From JBGSIC01 sp041751875 (GTDB taxonomy: Bacteria; Bdellovibrionota; FAC87; UBA2466; JACKAF01), in the NCBI GenBank assembly GCA_041751875.1, contig JBGSIC010000013.1:62001-126000 (forward strand): a DNA stretch of 64,000 nt, in the 5' to 3' direction. Below are positions 52,089 through 59,976 of the stretch, piece after piece. How positions within the stretch are numbered: position 1 is the stretch's first letter; each line of letters starts with the position of its first letter. The position numbers were made by a program, and so were the translations under genes. The notes beneath the pieces were generated by a model, which did no database searches, was not told where the DNA came from, and saw nothing but the letters and a program-made list of their open reading frames with translations.

Positions 52089-52712
52089 CTATAGCGTTTG
52101 AATCACACCCAGCATGGCGCCCCACTCCTCGTCATGGGTGATCTGGGAAATCATCTCGGTCGTTTCTGAAACTAACATGTTAAAGCCAATGCCGGCGCGT
52201 ACGAAGTCAGTACCTGGTAACCACTTATGTCCCACCTCCAGGAAAAACTGTCCCGTGTGACTGACATTCATGGCGGCTCCTAGAGAAGCCACCCACTCGA
52301 CGGTGTTATCTTGCAGGTGGGTACCGACGCGCGTTTGAAGATAGGGAGTAAAGCCCTGGAAAGGCAGGGTCATTTCCATTCCTAGGCCCACATTACTTTC
52401 TTCCGCATTGGTCCAACCTCCGGGAATCAGATCGACACCAAATCGACCTTCATAAACATTCATGATGTTTTCAAAGCCCATTCCCCATCCCACTTCTCCA
52501 TCATGGACAATTTCAGGGCTGACAGCAGGATTGAGCAGGCGACTGATTCCGACTCCCACCGTTCCGATAAAAGCGTGACCTGCGGATTGGGAACGACCGT
52601 AATAAAGCTCAACGTCACTCAAGCCCGTTTCAAAAGGCTCTATGGTATCTAGACTGTAAGCCGGAAAAGTAAACACCAAGAAGAGTAAACCACTTAGACC
52701 AACACGCGCCAT
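52089..52712 (-). CDS. Outer-membrane protein likely controlled by the Fur-family regulator
   Basis: 207 residues with a signal peptide (MARVGLSGLLFLVFTFPAYS) and amphipathic strands (VELYYGRSQS, GVGLGMEM-like, PYLQTRVGT, FFLEVGHKW). A beta-barrel is likely, but the end is not the usual Phe. A palindrome at 52721-52751 overlaps its ribosome-binding region, and a similar one stands before the Fur gene, so metal control is probable. Function unknown; a metal uptake or storage role is inference. Confidence 0.65.
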   Translation of the reverse strand: MARVGLSGLLFLVFTFPAYSLDTIEPFETGLSDVELYYGRSQSAGHAFIGTVGVGISRLLNPAVSPEIVHDGEVGWGMGFENIMNVYEGRFGVDLIPGGWTNAEESNVGLGMEMTLPFQGFTPYLQTRVGTHLQDNTVEWVASLGAAMNVSHTGQFFLEVGHKWLPGTDFVRAGIGFNMLVSETTEMISQITHDEEWGAMLGVIQTL

Positions 52713-52720
52713 CTGGACTC

Positions 52721-52751
52721 CTTACCTAAATCAGACTGAGTCTTAAGTAAG
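52721..52751. promoter_or_regulatory. Candidate Fur-family operator before the outer-membrane gene
   Basis: CTTAC and GTAAG arms enclose TAAATCAGA and TCTTAA on either side of a centre near 52736. The CCTAAATCAGA half is shared with 53334-53344. It covers the Shine-Dalgarno area of the gene at 52712. Confidence 0.6.
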
Positions 52752-52817
52752 CGATGGGGGTTATTTCCGTCAACAGGGATCTTCAGGCTGGGAGCGTCAC
52801 ATCTGTCTATGCGCGTA

Positions 52818-53246
52818 TTAGCGGCACTCTTTGCAGTGTCCGAAGATCCGGTGGTCATGGAAAGTCATTTCAAATCCGTACGCTTTGCACACTTCGGCTT
52901 GCTTCTTTTCAAGTTCCTTCGAAAAGAACTCAATGACTTTCCCACATTCGGTACAGATCATATGATCGTGATGGCCGTGCTTTGCCTCAATGGCTTCATA
53001 ATATTCGCCCTTCCCTTGGCCCACTGACTTCTGAATGAGGCCGGCTTCTAATAAAAGCGGAATATTGCGAAACACCGCATCACGGGAGATACCCGATTTT
53101 TGCTTCTTGAGCGATTGAAAAATCCCCTCTGAATCAAAGTGCCCTTTCGTCTTCAGTGCTTGCCGAAGAATCGCTTCCCTTCCTGTGGTGAGCTTTAAAT
53201 CTTTGCTGCGCAAAAACGCCTCAAATTTTTCGAAAGGTGTTTCCAT
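52818..53246 (-). CDS. Fur-family metal/peroxide-responsive repressor
   Basis: 142 residues. N-terminal winged helix (KLTTGREAILRQAL, SRDAVFRNIPLLLEAGLI), then HGHHDHMICTECGKVIEF and HCKEC with the two CxxC structural zinc sites and the metal His cluster. AGAGGAC precedes the ATG. Which metal (Fe, Zn, Mn) or peroxide it senses cannot be told. It faces a palindrome at 53335-53359 and lies next to a gene with a look-alike site, so autoregulation is likely. Confidence 0.9.
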   Translation of the reverse strand: METPFEKFEAFLRSKDLKLTTGREAILRQALKTKGHFDSEGIFQSLKKQKSGISRDAVFRNIPLLLEAGLIQKSVGQGKGEYYEAIEAKHGHHDHMICTECGKVIEFFSKELEKKQAEVCKAYGFEMTFHDHRIFGHCKECR

Positions 53247-53334
53247 AGGGGTCCTCTTTTCGAAAGCACTGTAGCAGGGATGCCGGGTTTCAGCCAGGAG
53301 AGACGATTTAGGAGCGGCCTATTGACAGGCTTTC

Positions 53335-53359
53335 CTAAATCAGATGGAATCTTATTTAG
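53335..53359. promoter_or_regulatory. Candidate Fur-family operator between the regulator and the divergent small gene
   Basis: A 25-base palindrome: the halves CTAAATCAGATG and AATCTTATTTAG match at 10 of 12 positions around G53347. TTGACA lies just before (53322-53327) and an extra GATTTAGG half-site at 53306-53313. It lies 89 bases upstream of the regulator start. Confidence 0.65.
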
Positions 53360-53402
53360 AAGTTGGCGGCTTCTGAGCTGGCCAACGCGAATAGGGGGAA
53401 TC

Positions 53403-53648
53403 TTGAACTCTTCAAAATATGTCATCCATAACGCGGCCTCGTGTTCGGTAAGCCGCTGTAACTGTGGTTCTGTGCACGTGGCCTTTGGCGCCACCGTGGT
53501 GAATCTCGCCGCAGAAACCTTTCTTGAGGTTGCCGAAATGTACGCGGCTCATGCGCACGCCATTAAGGTGGAAATGCAGTTTGCGCAGAAAAAAAAATGG
53601 GGCGTATTCGGTTTGGTGGAAAAGGAAGAGCCCGCTTCCTTTAACTGA
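53403..53648 (+). CDS. Small Cys-containing protein divergent from the Fur-family gene
   Basis: About 81 residues from TTG 53403 (GGGGGA in front; ATG 53280 in frame would pass the promoter region). It contains C-S-V-S-R-C-N-C-G near residues 14-22 then VHVAFGATVVNLAAETFLEVAEMY, a pattern of a cysteine knot followed by strand-helix, and a basic end. Not recognised as a named family. The operator suggests control by the adjacent regulator. Confidence 0.6.
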   Translation: MNSSKYVIHNAASCSVSRCNCGSVHVAFGATVVNLAAETFLEVAEMYAAHAHAIKVEMQFAQKKKWGVFGLVEKEEPASFN

Positions 53649-53669
53649 TCCTGTGATATAGCTTTTCTC

Positions 53670-53948
53670 ATGATTATCCTAGCCGTCAAAATTCGTTCAA
53701 AGCCCAACCAAATTGAAAACACCGCCAGGCTGCTCGGTAGCTTTCCAGCGAAAGCCAATCAAGAACCCGGCTGCTTGCAGTATGAGCTGTTTCGGGGGGC
53801 TAAAGATCCTCAGTTATTTTATTTCTTCGAAAAATGGGAAGATCAAGCGGCTTTGGACAAGCACAATACACAGGGCTACCTGAAAGAATTTCATTCTCGC
53901 TTTGAGGAGCTCCTCGACTGCCCGAACGAAGTGCTTTTCCTAAGCTAA
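53670..53948 (+). CDS. Antibiotic-biosynthesis-monooxygenase-like (YgiN) protein
   Basis: 92 residues of the ABM/YgiN dimeric alpha-beta fold: IILAVKIRSKPNQ, EPGCLQYELFRGAKDPQLFYFFEKWEDQAALDKHNTQGYLK. Members act as cofactor-free quinone or heme-related monooxygenases. It follows the previous gene after 21 bases, and so may share its promoter, and overlaps the sulfotransferase tail to tail. Confidence 0.87.
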   Translation: MIILAVKIRSKPNQIENTARLLGSFPAKANQEPGCLQYELFRGAKDPQLFYFFEKWEDQAALDKHNTQGYLKEFHSRFEELLDCPNEVLFLS

Positions 53949-54895
53949 GGTGAATGGGGCGACGGATTTAGAATTTTTGCTACAGGCTGCGACTGGGCAT
54001 TGGCCACCTGCCGTTTACTCAGCACGGCTTCATAGAGATAACTATCCCGTTTATTCTTTCTGCGCATCCGCCACTGGTCGAGCCAACTGATTTTATCCAC
54101 ATGAGGACGAGACGCATTGGCTCGCGTCGCAAACTCGCCCCCATCGATCCCCAGCAGCGAAAATAAGTAGCGACAATCTTCGGCGAAGCTCTCCTGCATT
54201 CCGATAAAGAAAAAATTCCTAAGTCCCATGTGAATGGCTTCCTTCCACGACGTCTTTCCCCACTCAAAGAACTTATTTCGAATCAAGAATTCCACCATGT
54301 CGAGGCCTGATACGTAGCTCGAAGATTTGCGATTGTAATGTTCTAGCCAGGATGAAAATGAAGGTACTTGCCCTCTCACCAAAAAATTGTCCCGCACCTT
54401 GATAAAATCCAGCACCGAACCTGGTACCACGTCGGGAAAATCCTGGGTGAGGGTCTTCAGACGAGAGGGATCCCTCGCAATGGCGTCGGCTGCTTCGCAG
54501 ACACGCGGGTTTCGCATCAATTGTATGGCCACTCCCACCCGAAAATTGTAGAGCGAAAGTGTTCTCGCCATAGGTTCGCGCACAAAACAGACATAGCGCA
54601 CGGGGCGATCAAAATAGTGATGAACTCCGTAAAACACCTGGTGACCCATGATCACCTTAAGCGGTGGGCGGTGATGATTTAAAGCCCTCAACTGGGTTTC
54701 GTACTCACTTGAACTAAAGCACTTGCTCACTCGCGTAATCGGATCGTAGACGGGAACTTGTTCGTACATCTCAAAGATTTCATCCGGCGGGAGGGTCTCT
54801 TTGAGCATGCGACGGAGACTTTGGCCAGCGGTTTTGGGCACGTGATAAATCACGTAGAGGGGCACTAGCGAAAGATCGGGGACAGAGGGACTCAT
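53945..54895 (-). CDS. Sulfotransferase-family protein
   Basis: 316 residues with the PAPS 5'-phosphosulfate loop VPKTAGQSLRR (about 20-30) and the 3'-phosphate strand VCFVREPMARTLSLYNF. It should transfer sulfate from PAPS to a glycan, lipid or protein; there is no signal peptide. No PAPS synthesis gene is nearby. Acceptor unknown. Confidence 0.83.
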   Translation of the reverse strand: MSPSVPDLSLVPLYVIYHVPKTAGQSLRRMLKETLPPDEIFEMYEQVPVYDPITRVSKCFSSSEYETQLRALNHHRPPLKVIMGHQVFYGVHHYFDRPVRYVCFVREPMARTLSLYNFRVGVAIQLMRNPRVCEAADAIARDPSRLKTLTQDFPDVVPGSVLDFIKVRDNFLVRGQVPSFSSWLEHYNRKSSSYVSGLDMVEFLIRNKFFEWGKTSWKEAIHMGLRNFFFIGMQESFAEDCRYLFSLLGIDGGEFATRANASRPHVDKISWLDQWRMRRKNKRDSYLYEAVLSKRQVANAQSQPVAKILNPSPHSP

Positions 54896-54920
54896 AGCGC
54901 CTTATTTTACCAGAAGGCGC

Positions 54921-55439
54921 TTAGCTCTTGCCCTGCAAGTCGGCCAACTGCTGTCCTACTTTTTTAGCGTCCATCACGGGGTCAACTTTGTCATCAATCG
55001 CACGGATCTTTAATTCCGGATCGATGATAAAGGTCCAACGCTTGGAAAGACTCAAGCCGAACATCTTTGTCCCGTAAGCTTTAAGAATTTTCGCGTCGGG
55101 ATCCGCGATTAAAGGAAAGGTCAGATGATACTTTTCATGAAACTTCGCCTGGTTTTCCACTGTGTCCGCGCTGACGCCGAACACTTCGGCACCCTGCTCG
55201 CGAATGGCCTTTATCGAATCGCGAAACGCACAGGCTTGTTTGGTGCATCCCGGGGTGTCCGCTTTCGGATAGAAGAAGAGAACCGTCCAGCCTTTGGCTT
55301 TTCGATCGCCTAACTTGAAATCCTTACCGTCATGGGTCTTGGCCTCAAAGAGCGGTGCGGAGTCGCCGACTTTTAGCAGGGCTGCAGCCGCAAACAGAGG
55401 CAGCATCACAATTGCGGAAACAAGAAGGGAGAGTTTCAT
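54921..55439 (-). CDS. bcp: Exported Bcp/PrxQ-type peroxiredoxin
   Basis: 172 residues. A signal peptide (MKLSLLVSAIVMLPLFAAAA) precedes a Prx fold with ADTPGCTKQACAFRD (peroxidatic Cys65 and resolving Cys70, five apart as in Bcp). It reduces peroxides in the periplasm using a thioredoxin-like partner. An exported Bcp is unusual, as E. coli Bcp is cytoplasmic. AGGAGTAAGGC precedes the ATG. Confidence 0.9.
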   Translation of the reverse strand: MKLSLLVSAIVMLPLFAAAALLKVGDSAPLFEAKTHDGKDFKLGDRKAKGWTVLFFYPKADTPGCTKQACAFRDSIKAIREQGAEVFGVSADTVENQAKFHEKYHLTFPLIADPDAKILKAYGTKMFGLSLSKRWTFIIDPELKIRAIDDKVDPVMDAKKVGQQLADLQGKS

Positions 55440-55516
55440 GCCTTACTCCTAAGTAAAGGTTACGCCAGTGCGTAAGGCATGGTGAAACAGAAAGCGCCGG
55501 GTGGCAAGCTGTCGAA

Positions 55517-56248
55517 TTAGAGAGAAAACTGCACGCCAGCGTGGAATTGAAGGGCCGTGCCACTCATCACGAGAAGTCGCATGCCCCCATTGAGAAAGAC
55601 TGTCTCGGAAAGAGGGTAGCGTCCGAGTCCCCCCAAAGAGAGACCTACATTGGTTGAAGAAACCGAGCCGAAAATGCCCAAATCGACGGAGGTGCTAAAC
55701 ATGACCAGACCCGCTTCCGGGCCGAAACCCTTCGTCTGCGTGCCCACAAGCATCGTGCTGGCTAGGCCCGAAAAGGACCACGATGTGACTGAGCCAGGAT
55801 AAAAATAGAATGTGGCACCCACTTCAAGTGGGTTGGTCGTTACCTTATCCAACACATTATAGGTACCGCCCACGCCAAGGCCAAACCCTGTGCCGCCGGT
55901 CTGAATGCCAGGGCCACCACCCAAAAGAATCTTCGTTGGTGCCGCTCCGCCTACGCTCGCGGTGCTTGTCGACGCCGTGCTACGGTCCCCAGAGACCGTT
56001 ACCGCGGTCGCTTTGAGCCAAACCTTGTCGCCGTTCATCGAAACCAAGACCCAGTCCTTTTTTTTGGTCTGACTCAAGAAAGGAAGGGCTTTTCCTGCGG
56101 CAGCCGTTCCGACCTTTTTGGGTTTCCCTTTTTCAATTTTGTAAGCACCCGTGCTGGTTTTAGGGGTGACAGTACCGGCTGCAAAGCCAAAGGTGCTGAC
56201 AACCAAGATCCCAAAGGTCACTACGGCACAAAGGAAACGAGCTTTCAT
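55517..56248 (-). CDS. Secreted outer-membrane-like protein with an SH3-like N-terminus
   Basis: 243 residues with a signal peptide (ending FGFAAG). Residues about 30-80 (VGTAAAGKALPFLSQTKKKDWVLVSMNGDKVWLKA) resemble a bacterial SH3 domain. Then a Gly-rich region with beta strands ending in Leu (GVQFSL) suggests a barrel. Possibly envelope-linked, unknown role. Confidence 0.65.
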   Translation of the reverse strand: MKARFLCAVVTFGILVVSTFGFAAGTVTPKTSTGAYKIEKGKPKKVGTAAAGKALPFLSQTKKKDWVLVSMNGDKVWLKATAVTVSGDRSTASTSTASVGGAAPTKILLGGGPGIQTGGTGFGLGVGGTYNVLDKVTTNPLEVGATFYFYPGSVTSWSFSGLASTMLVGTQTKGFGPEAGLVMFSTSVDLGIFGSVSSTNVGLSLGGLGRYPLSETVFLNGGMRLLVMSGTALQFHAGVQFSL

Positions 56249-56444
56249 GTGAGTCTCTCCAAAAGGCCTACATACGTGGGCCTTCCTATGTATCGGCCGT
56301 TTCCTAAACCTCTTTAATGCCGCGCGTTGGCCATAAACTTACTCAGATTAGGCAATTATTTAAGGAGCTTAGGGGCCTTTACGCTTCGTGCTTTTCCGCC
56401 TAAGTTAGGGGCCGGGATCAGTTGGAACGTCAGAGGAGATAACC

Positions 56445-58577
56445 GTGAGCCTAAAAGAATACCGCCGCAAGCGGAAGTTCGATCAAACCCCTGAGCCTGC
56501 TCCCGGTGACAAGAAAAGCCCGGTCAAAGGAGCCGCGTGCTTCGTGGTCCAGAAACACGCCGCCACCCGCACGCATTACGATTTTCGACTCGAAATGGGA
56601 GGGTCCCTAAAAAGCTGGGCAGTTCCCAAGGGCCCTACCTTAACTTCGGGCGATCCGCGCCTGGCTGTTTTTGTGGAAGATCACCCACTGGAGTATGGAA
56701 AGTTTGAGGGCATTATTCCCAAGGGCAACTACGGTGCCGGTACGGTGATGGTTTGGGATCGGGGCACACTCCTTGAACGCGGATCCAACAACCGCAAGCA
56801 AAGTGAAAAAGCTCTTCTAGAGGGACTGGAAAAAGGCCACATCACCTTCTTGCTCAGTGGAGAGAAACTGCGGGGCGAGTTTGCTTTGGTGAAAATCAAA
56901 AAGAAAAATGCCCCACCAAACGGTTGGCTTTTGATCAAGAAACACGATGCGGAAGCCTCGCGCCGCGATATCTTGCAAGAAGATCGCTCCGTAGTTACCG
57001 GCCGCTCCATGGAACAGATAGCGTCTCAGTCAGAGAAAAAAGGAGATATTTGGATTTCGCACAAAAGACACGCGGTAAAAAAGAAAACGAACACACCTAA
57101 ATCAAAGACAAGAAGCTCTTTAGAAAAAAAGTCGTTGCGAACAGTGCGCCCGGCAAAGAAAATGGTTTCCCCATCAGGGATGCTCCACAAAGTGCGCCTG
57201 ATGGAACCGGTGTTTTCCGTACACCCGCCTGAAAACAAAAATTGGATTTACGAACCTTTTCGCCAGGGAATTCGCGCCATCGCTGAAGTGGAAAAATCTC
57301 AGGTAAAACTCTACTCAAGATCTTTTCTGCCTTTCGAGAAAAAATACCCCTCGCTGGTTTCAGCATTAAAAAACATGAAGTGCGATGCCGTTCTAGATGG
57401 AGAAATCGTGCGCGAGGGGAAAAACACTTTTTTCGTCGTATCCGATCTTCTGTATTTCAATGGAAAAGATTTACGCAACCAAGCACTAAAGAAACGTAAG
57501 AAAATACTAGAAGGAGTCAAACTCACGTCCCCTTTGAAACTGGTAACTCCTGTGACCGAGCTGGCTGAGGTCTCATCGCGTATGGGTATTGCAGTCGGAA
57601 AAAATCTCGATTCCTTGTATACCGATGGATTGTCACGCGAATGGCTACGCTTGAGAGTGAAAGCGAACCGCGGTATTTCTAGCGGGGTTTCCGCGGCAGA
57701 TAAACCGCCCGTCACCCACCCTTCTAAAATTTACTGGCCCAAGGAGGAATACACGAAAGGAGACTTGGTCGCTTACTACGATTCTATCGCGGATATCATG
57801 ATGCCTTATATGGTCGACCGTCCCCAGTCATTGCATCGTCAACCAGACGGAATTAAAACCGAGGGTTTTTTTCATAAGGACATGCAAGGTTTCTTACCGA
57901 GACGAATCAAAACAGTGCGAGTCTTCTCCGCGTCTTCTGGGAAAACGGTGAACTATGTTCTTTGCCAAGACAGGTGGTCTCTTCTATATTTGGCGAACCT
58001 CGGCTGCATTGAGTTTAATCCCTGGCTTTCCCGTCAGAATAATCTAGAAAATCCTGATTTTGTCGTCATTGATTTGGATCCCGATGGGAACCCTTTCTCC
58101 GAAGTGATTAAGGTGGCCAAAGAAGTCCATCGCGTTTTGAAAAGCGTGAAGGCGGAGAGCTATTGCAAGACTTCCGGTGCGACGGGGCTCCATATATGTA
58201 TTCCCACGCAGGGACGTTTCGATTTCGATACAGGTCGCCTTTTTGCCGAAAAGGTTTGCCATATCGTTCATCAAAAATTCCCCAAAACAACGAGCGTGTT
58301 ACGCAATCCGGATAAGCGAAAGGGACGTATCTATCTAGATTTTCTTCAAAACCGTCGAGGACAAACTCTGGCGGCTCCCTACTGCGTGCGCCCACGCCCG
58401 CTCGCTACCGTCTCTACACCCCTGAAGTGGAGTGAACTTAAACCAGGTTTAAAGCCTGAAAAATTCACAATAAAAACCATCTTGCGTCGTCTTGCGAAAG
58501 TAGGTGACCTATGGAAACCTATGCTGGCTGGCGCGGTCGATATAGAAGCTTGCATGAAGAAATTGTCAGACCGCTAA
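56445..58577 (+). CDS. ligD: LigD-like NHEJ protein, PE-(inactive ligase)-Pol
   Basis: 710 residues in the order of Pseudomonas LigD. Residues 1-200: 3'-phosphoesterase with H38, H44, D46, R48, H80 and Y84 all present. Residues about 260-405: ligase-like domain, but motif I reads EPFRQGIR, so the catalytic Lys is Phe272 and the Asp is Gln274; motif III (LDGEIV) remains, motif IV is truncated and the OB domain is absent. Residues about 425-705: primase-polymerase with VIDLDPDG (metal Asp pair near 543/545), SGATGLHICIP and RIYLDF. It trims and fills DNA ends but should not seal nicks. No Ku gene is in the window. The sealing role may fall to the mini-ligase at 59305. Confidence 0.88.
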   Translation: MSLKEYRRKRKFDQTPEPAPGDKKSPVKGAACFVVQKHAATRTHYDFRLEMGGSLKSWAVPKGPTLTSGDPRLAVFVEDHPLEYGKFEGIIPKGNYGAGTVMVWDRGTLLERGSNNRKQSEKALLEGLEKGHITFLLSGEKLRGEFALVKIKKKNAPPNGWLLIKKHDAEASRRDILQEDRSVVTGRSMEQIASQSEKKGDIWISHKRHAVKKKTNTPKSKTRSSLEKKSLRTVRPAKKMVSPSGMLHKVRLMEPVFSVHPPENKNWIYEPFRQGIRAIAEVEKSQVKLYSRSFLPFEKKYPSLVSALKNMKCDAVLDGEIVREGKNTFFVVSDLLYFNGKDLRNQALKKRKKILEGVKLTSPLKLVTPVTELAEVSSRMGIAVGKNLDSLYTDGLSREWLRLRVKANRGISSGVSAADKPPVTHPSKIYWPKEEYTKGDLVAYYDSIADIMMPYMVDRPQSLHRQPDGIKTEGFFHKDMQGFLPRRIKTVRVFSASSGKTVNYVLCQDRWSLLYLANLGCIEFNPWLSRQNNLENPDFVVIDLDPDGNPFSEVIKVAKEVHRVLKSVKAESYCKTSGATGLHICIPTQGRFDFDTGRLFAEKVCHIVHQKFPKTTSVLRNPDKRKGRIYLDFLQNRRGQTLAAPYCVRPRPLATVSTPLKWSELKPGLKPEKFTIKTILRRLAKVGDLWKPMLAGAVDIEACMKKLSDR

Positions 58578-58647
58578 CATAATTCAAACTCACGATTTTC
58601 ATCAATCGCGCGCCATTTTAGTCCGAAAAGTATAAGGGAGAATAGAA

Positions 58648-59262
58648 ATGGCGAAGTCACCAGCAAAAAATCGAGCAAAAGCGAAATCCGATGTCTTTAA
58701 AACGCGAAAGACGCGCGAGCCTCAACAAGTTGCTGGCGATACGATCACACCGCCCGAAGACATTGCGCAGGCAATTGATGCCTTTCGTGATGCTCAAGAG
58801 CAAATGAAACATTTCGAAGGGGAAGCGACCGTTCAGAAGGACGCGATCAACGAATACTCTCTCACCGAATATTCCAAGCGAGTCTTGAAAGGTAAAAACA
58901 AGTCCTTCAAACTTTTAGGCGATCAAAGCATGGTCACCTATGTCGTGATGGATGCCAGCGCAGGAATCACAGAAGATGAACTGGAAGCTTTCAAAGAACG
59001 CTGGGGTGAAAAGGCGGCAACGGCTCTCGTCACACGCGATTTTGCGAGCATTCGCTTTGATGGCGAAGTTTTGGAAGCCAATTATGAGGCCGTCGTCGAA
59101 GCGCTCGAAGCCCTTCCAAAAGATGTACTAGAGAACTTATTTAAGCCCATGCTCCTCAAAGCGAAGCCTGGCGCGGTAGAAGCGGCGAAGCAGTTCGCGA
59201 AAACGCCTGCGGAATTGCGCGAGCTCATCCAGCAACTGAAAATCCGAAACTACATCAGATAA
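58648..59262 (+). CDS. Unknown protein with a basic tail, between the LigD-like and mini-ligase genes
   Basis: 204 residues, GGGAGAATAG before the ATG. The first 25 residues are Lys/Arg-rich (AKSPAKNRAKAKSDVFKTRKTR), as in DNA-binding tails; the rest is an acidic and then mixed alpha/beta domain with FDGEVLEANYEAVVEALEALPKDVL and a helical C-terminus. No Ku or repair motif recognised. It starts 70 bases after ligD and ends 42 before the mini-ligase, so the three may be one unit. Confidence 0.65.
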   Translation: MAKSPAKNRAKAKSDVFKTRKTREPQQVAGDTITPPEDIAQAIDAFRDAQEQMKHFEGEATVQKDAINEYSLTEYSKRVLKGKNKSFKLLGDQSMVTYVVMDASAGITEDELEAFKERWGEKAATALVTRDFASIRFDGEVLEANYEAVVEALEALPKDVLENLFKPMLLKAKPGAVEAAKQFAKTPAELRELIQQLKIRNYIR

Positions 59263-59304
59263 AGCAGTTGGCATCGGTGAAAAGGTTCTTTATGTTCCCT
59301 TCGC

Positions 59305-59913
59305 ATGGGGATCGCAGATTTTCACGACATCTCAGTCGAAACCATTTTTGCTCCACGGACGTTTGTGGCCACCTCCCCTTACATTAAATCCATGCACCCG
59401 AAGACCGAGATTAAGTCCGACAGCTCGGCTATCTCTCGCATTCTGGAAATGGGTTGGGTCGGACAGCTTAAAATTCACGGGCACCGCGCTCAGATTCATA
59501 TTCCCCTTGAGCTTGATGCCGCACTCATTGCTTACACCCGCCAGGGAAAGCACCACACCGTAGTGCTACCCGAACCCATGCAGCGCGAACTGCGTCGCCT
59601 CTTTCAGCCGAAATCAGGATGGAACGTCATTGACGCAGAGTGGCTTAAGGGTGAGGCGAAATTATACGTTTTTGATTTTTTGAAAAAGGATGGGGAGCTT
59701 CTGCGTGGTAAAACCTACCCAGAACGCTGGTCGCTCCTTCCTCGTGCTTTTATTTCCCCGCATATCGTGGTGCTTCCTCTTCTTTCCGATGTGGCTTCTT
59801 GCCGTAAAGCCATCGACACCACTGGGCCGGAAGTGGAAGGCCTTGTATTTAAGTCGAGTACTTCGACTGGCTTTTCTGACACTTCGATTGTCCGTTGCCG
59901 AAAACGAAAATAG
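59305..59913 (+). CDS. Stand-alone nucleotidyltransferase (mini DNA/RNA ligase-like)
   Basis: 202 residues containing the covalent ligase motifs but no OB or other domains. Motif I is LKIHGHRAQIHI with the presumed AMP-linked Lys56; H58 replaces the usual Asp, a KxHG form known from Rnl2-type RNA ligases, yet Arg61 matches DNA ligases. Motif III/IIIa: IDAEW...LYVFDFLKKDG; motif IV: EGLVFK; motif V-like: CRKRK at the end. It should form enzyme-AMP. Two genes upstream is a LigD whose ligase domain lacks this lysine, so it may supply the sealing step. Its substrate (DNA or RNA) is unknown. No clear ribosome site before ATG 59305. Confidence 0.75.
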   Translation: MGIADFHDISVETIFAPRTFVATSPYIKSMHPKTEIKSDSSAISRILEMGWVGQLKIHGHRAQIHIPLELDAALIAYTRQGKHHTVVLPEPMQRELRRLFQPKSGWNVIDAEWLKGEAKLYVFDFLKKDGELLRGKTYPERWSLLPRAFISPHIVVLPLLSDVASCRKAIDTTGPEVEGLVFKSSTSTGFSDTSIVRCRKRK

Positions 59914-59976
59914 CTCGGCGCATCCTTCATCGTCACATGAGAAAATCACTTTCTGTTCCGAAAAAAGAAGGTGGTT

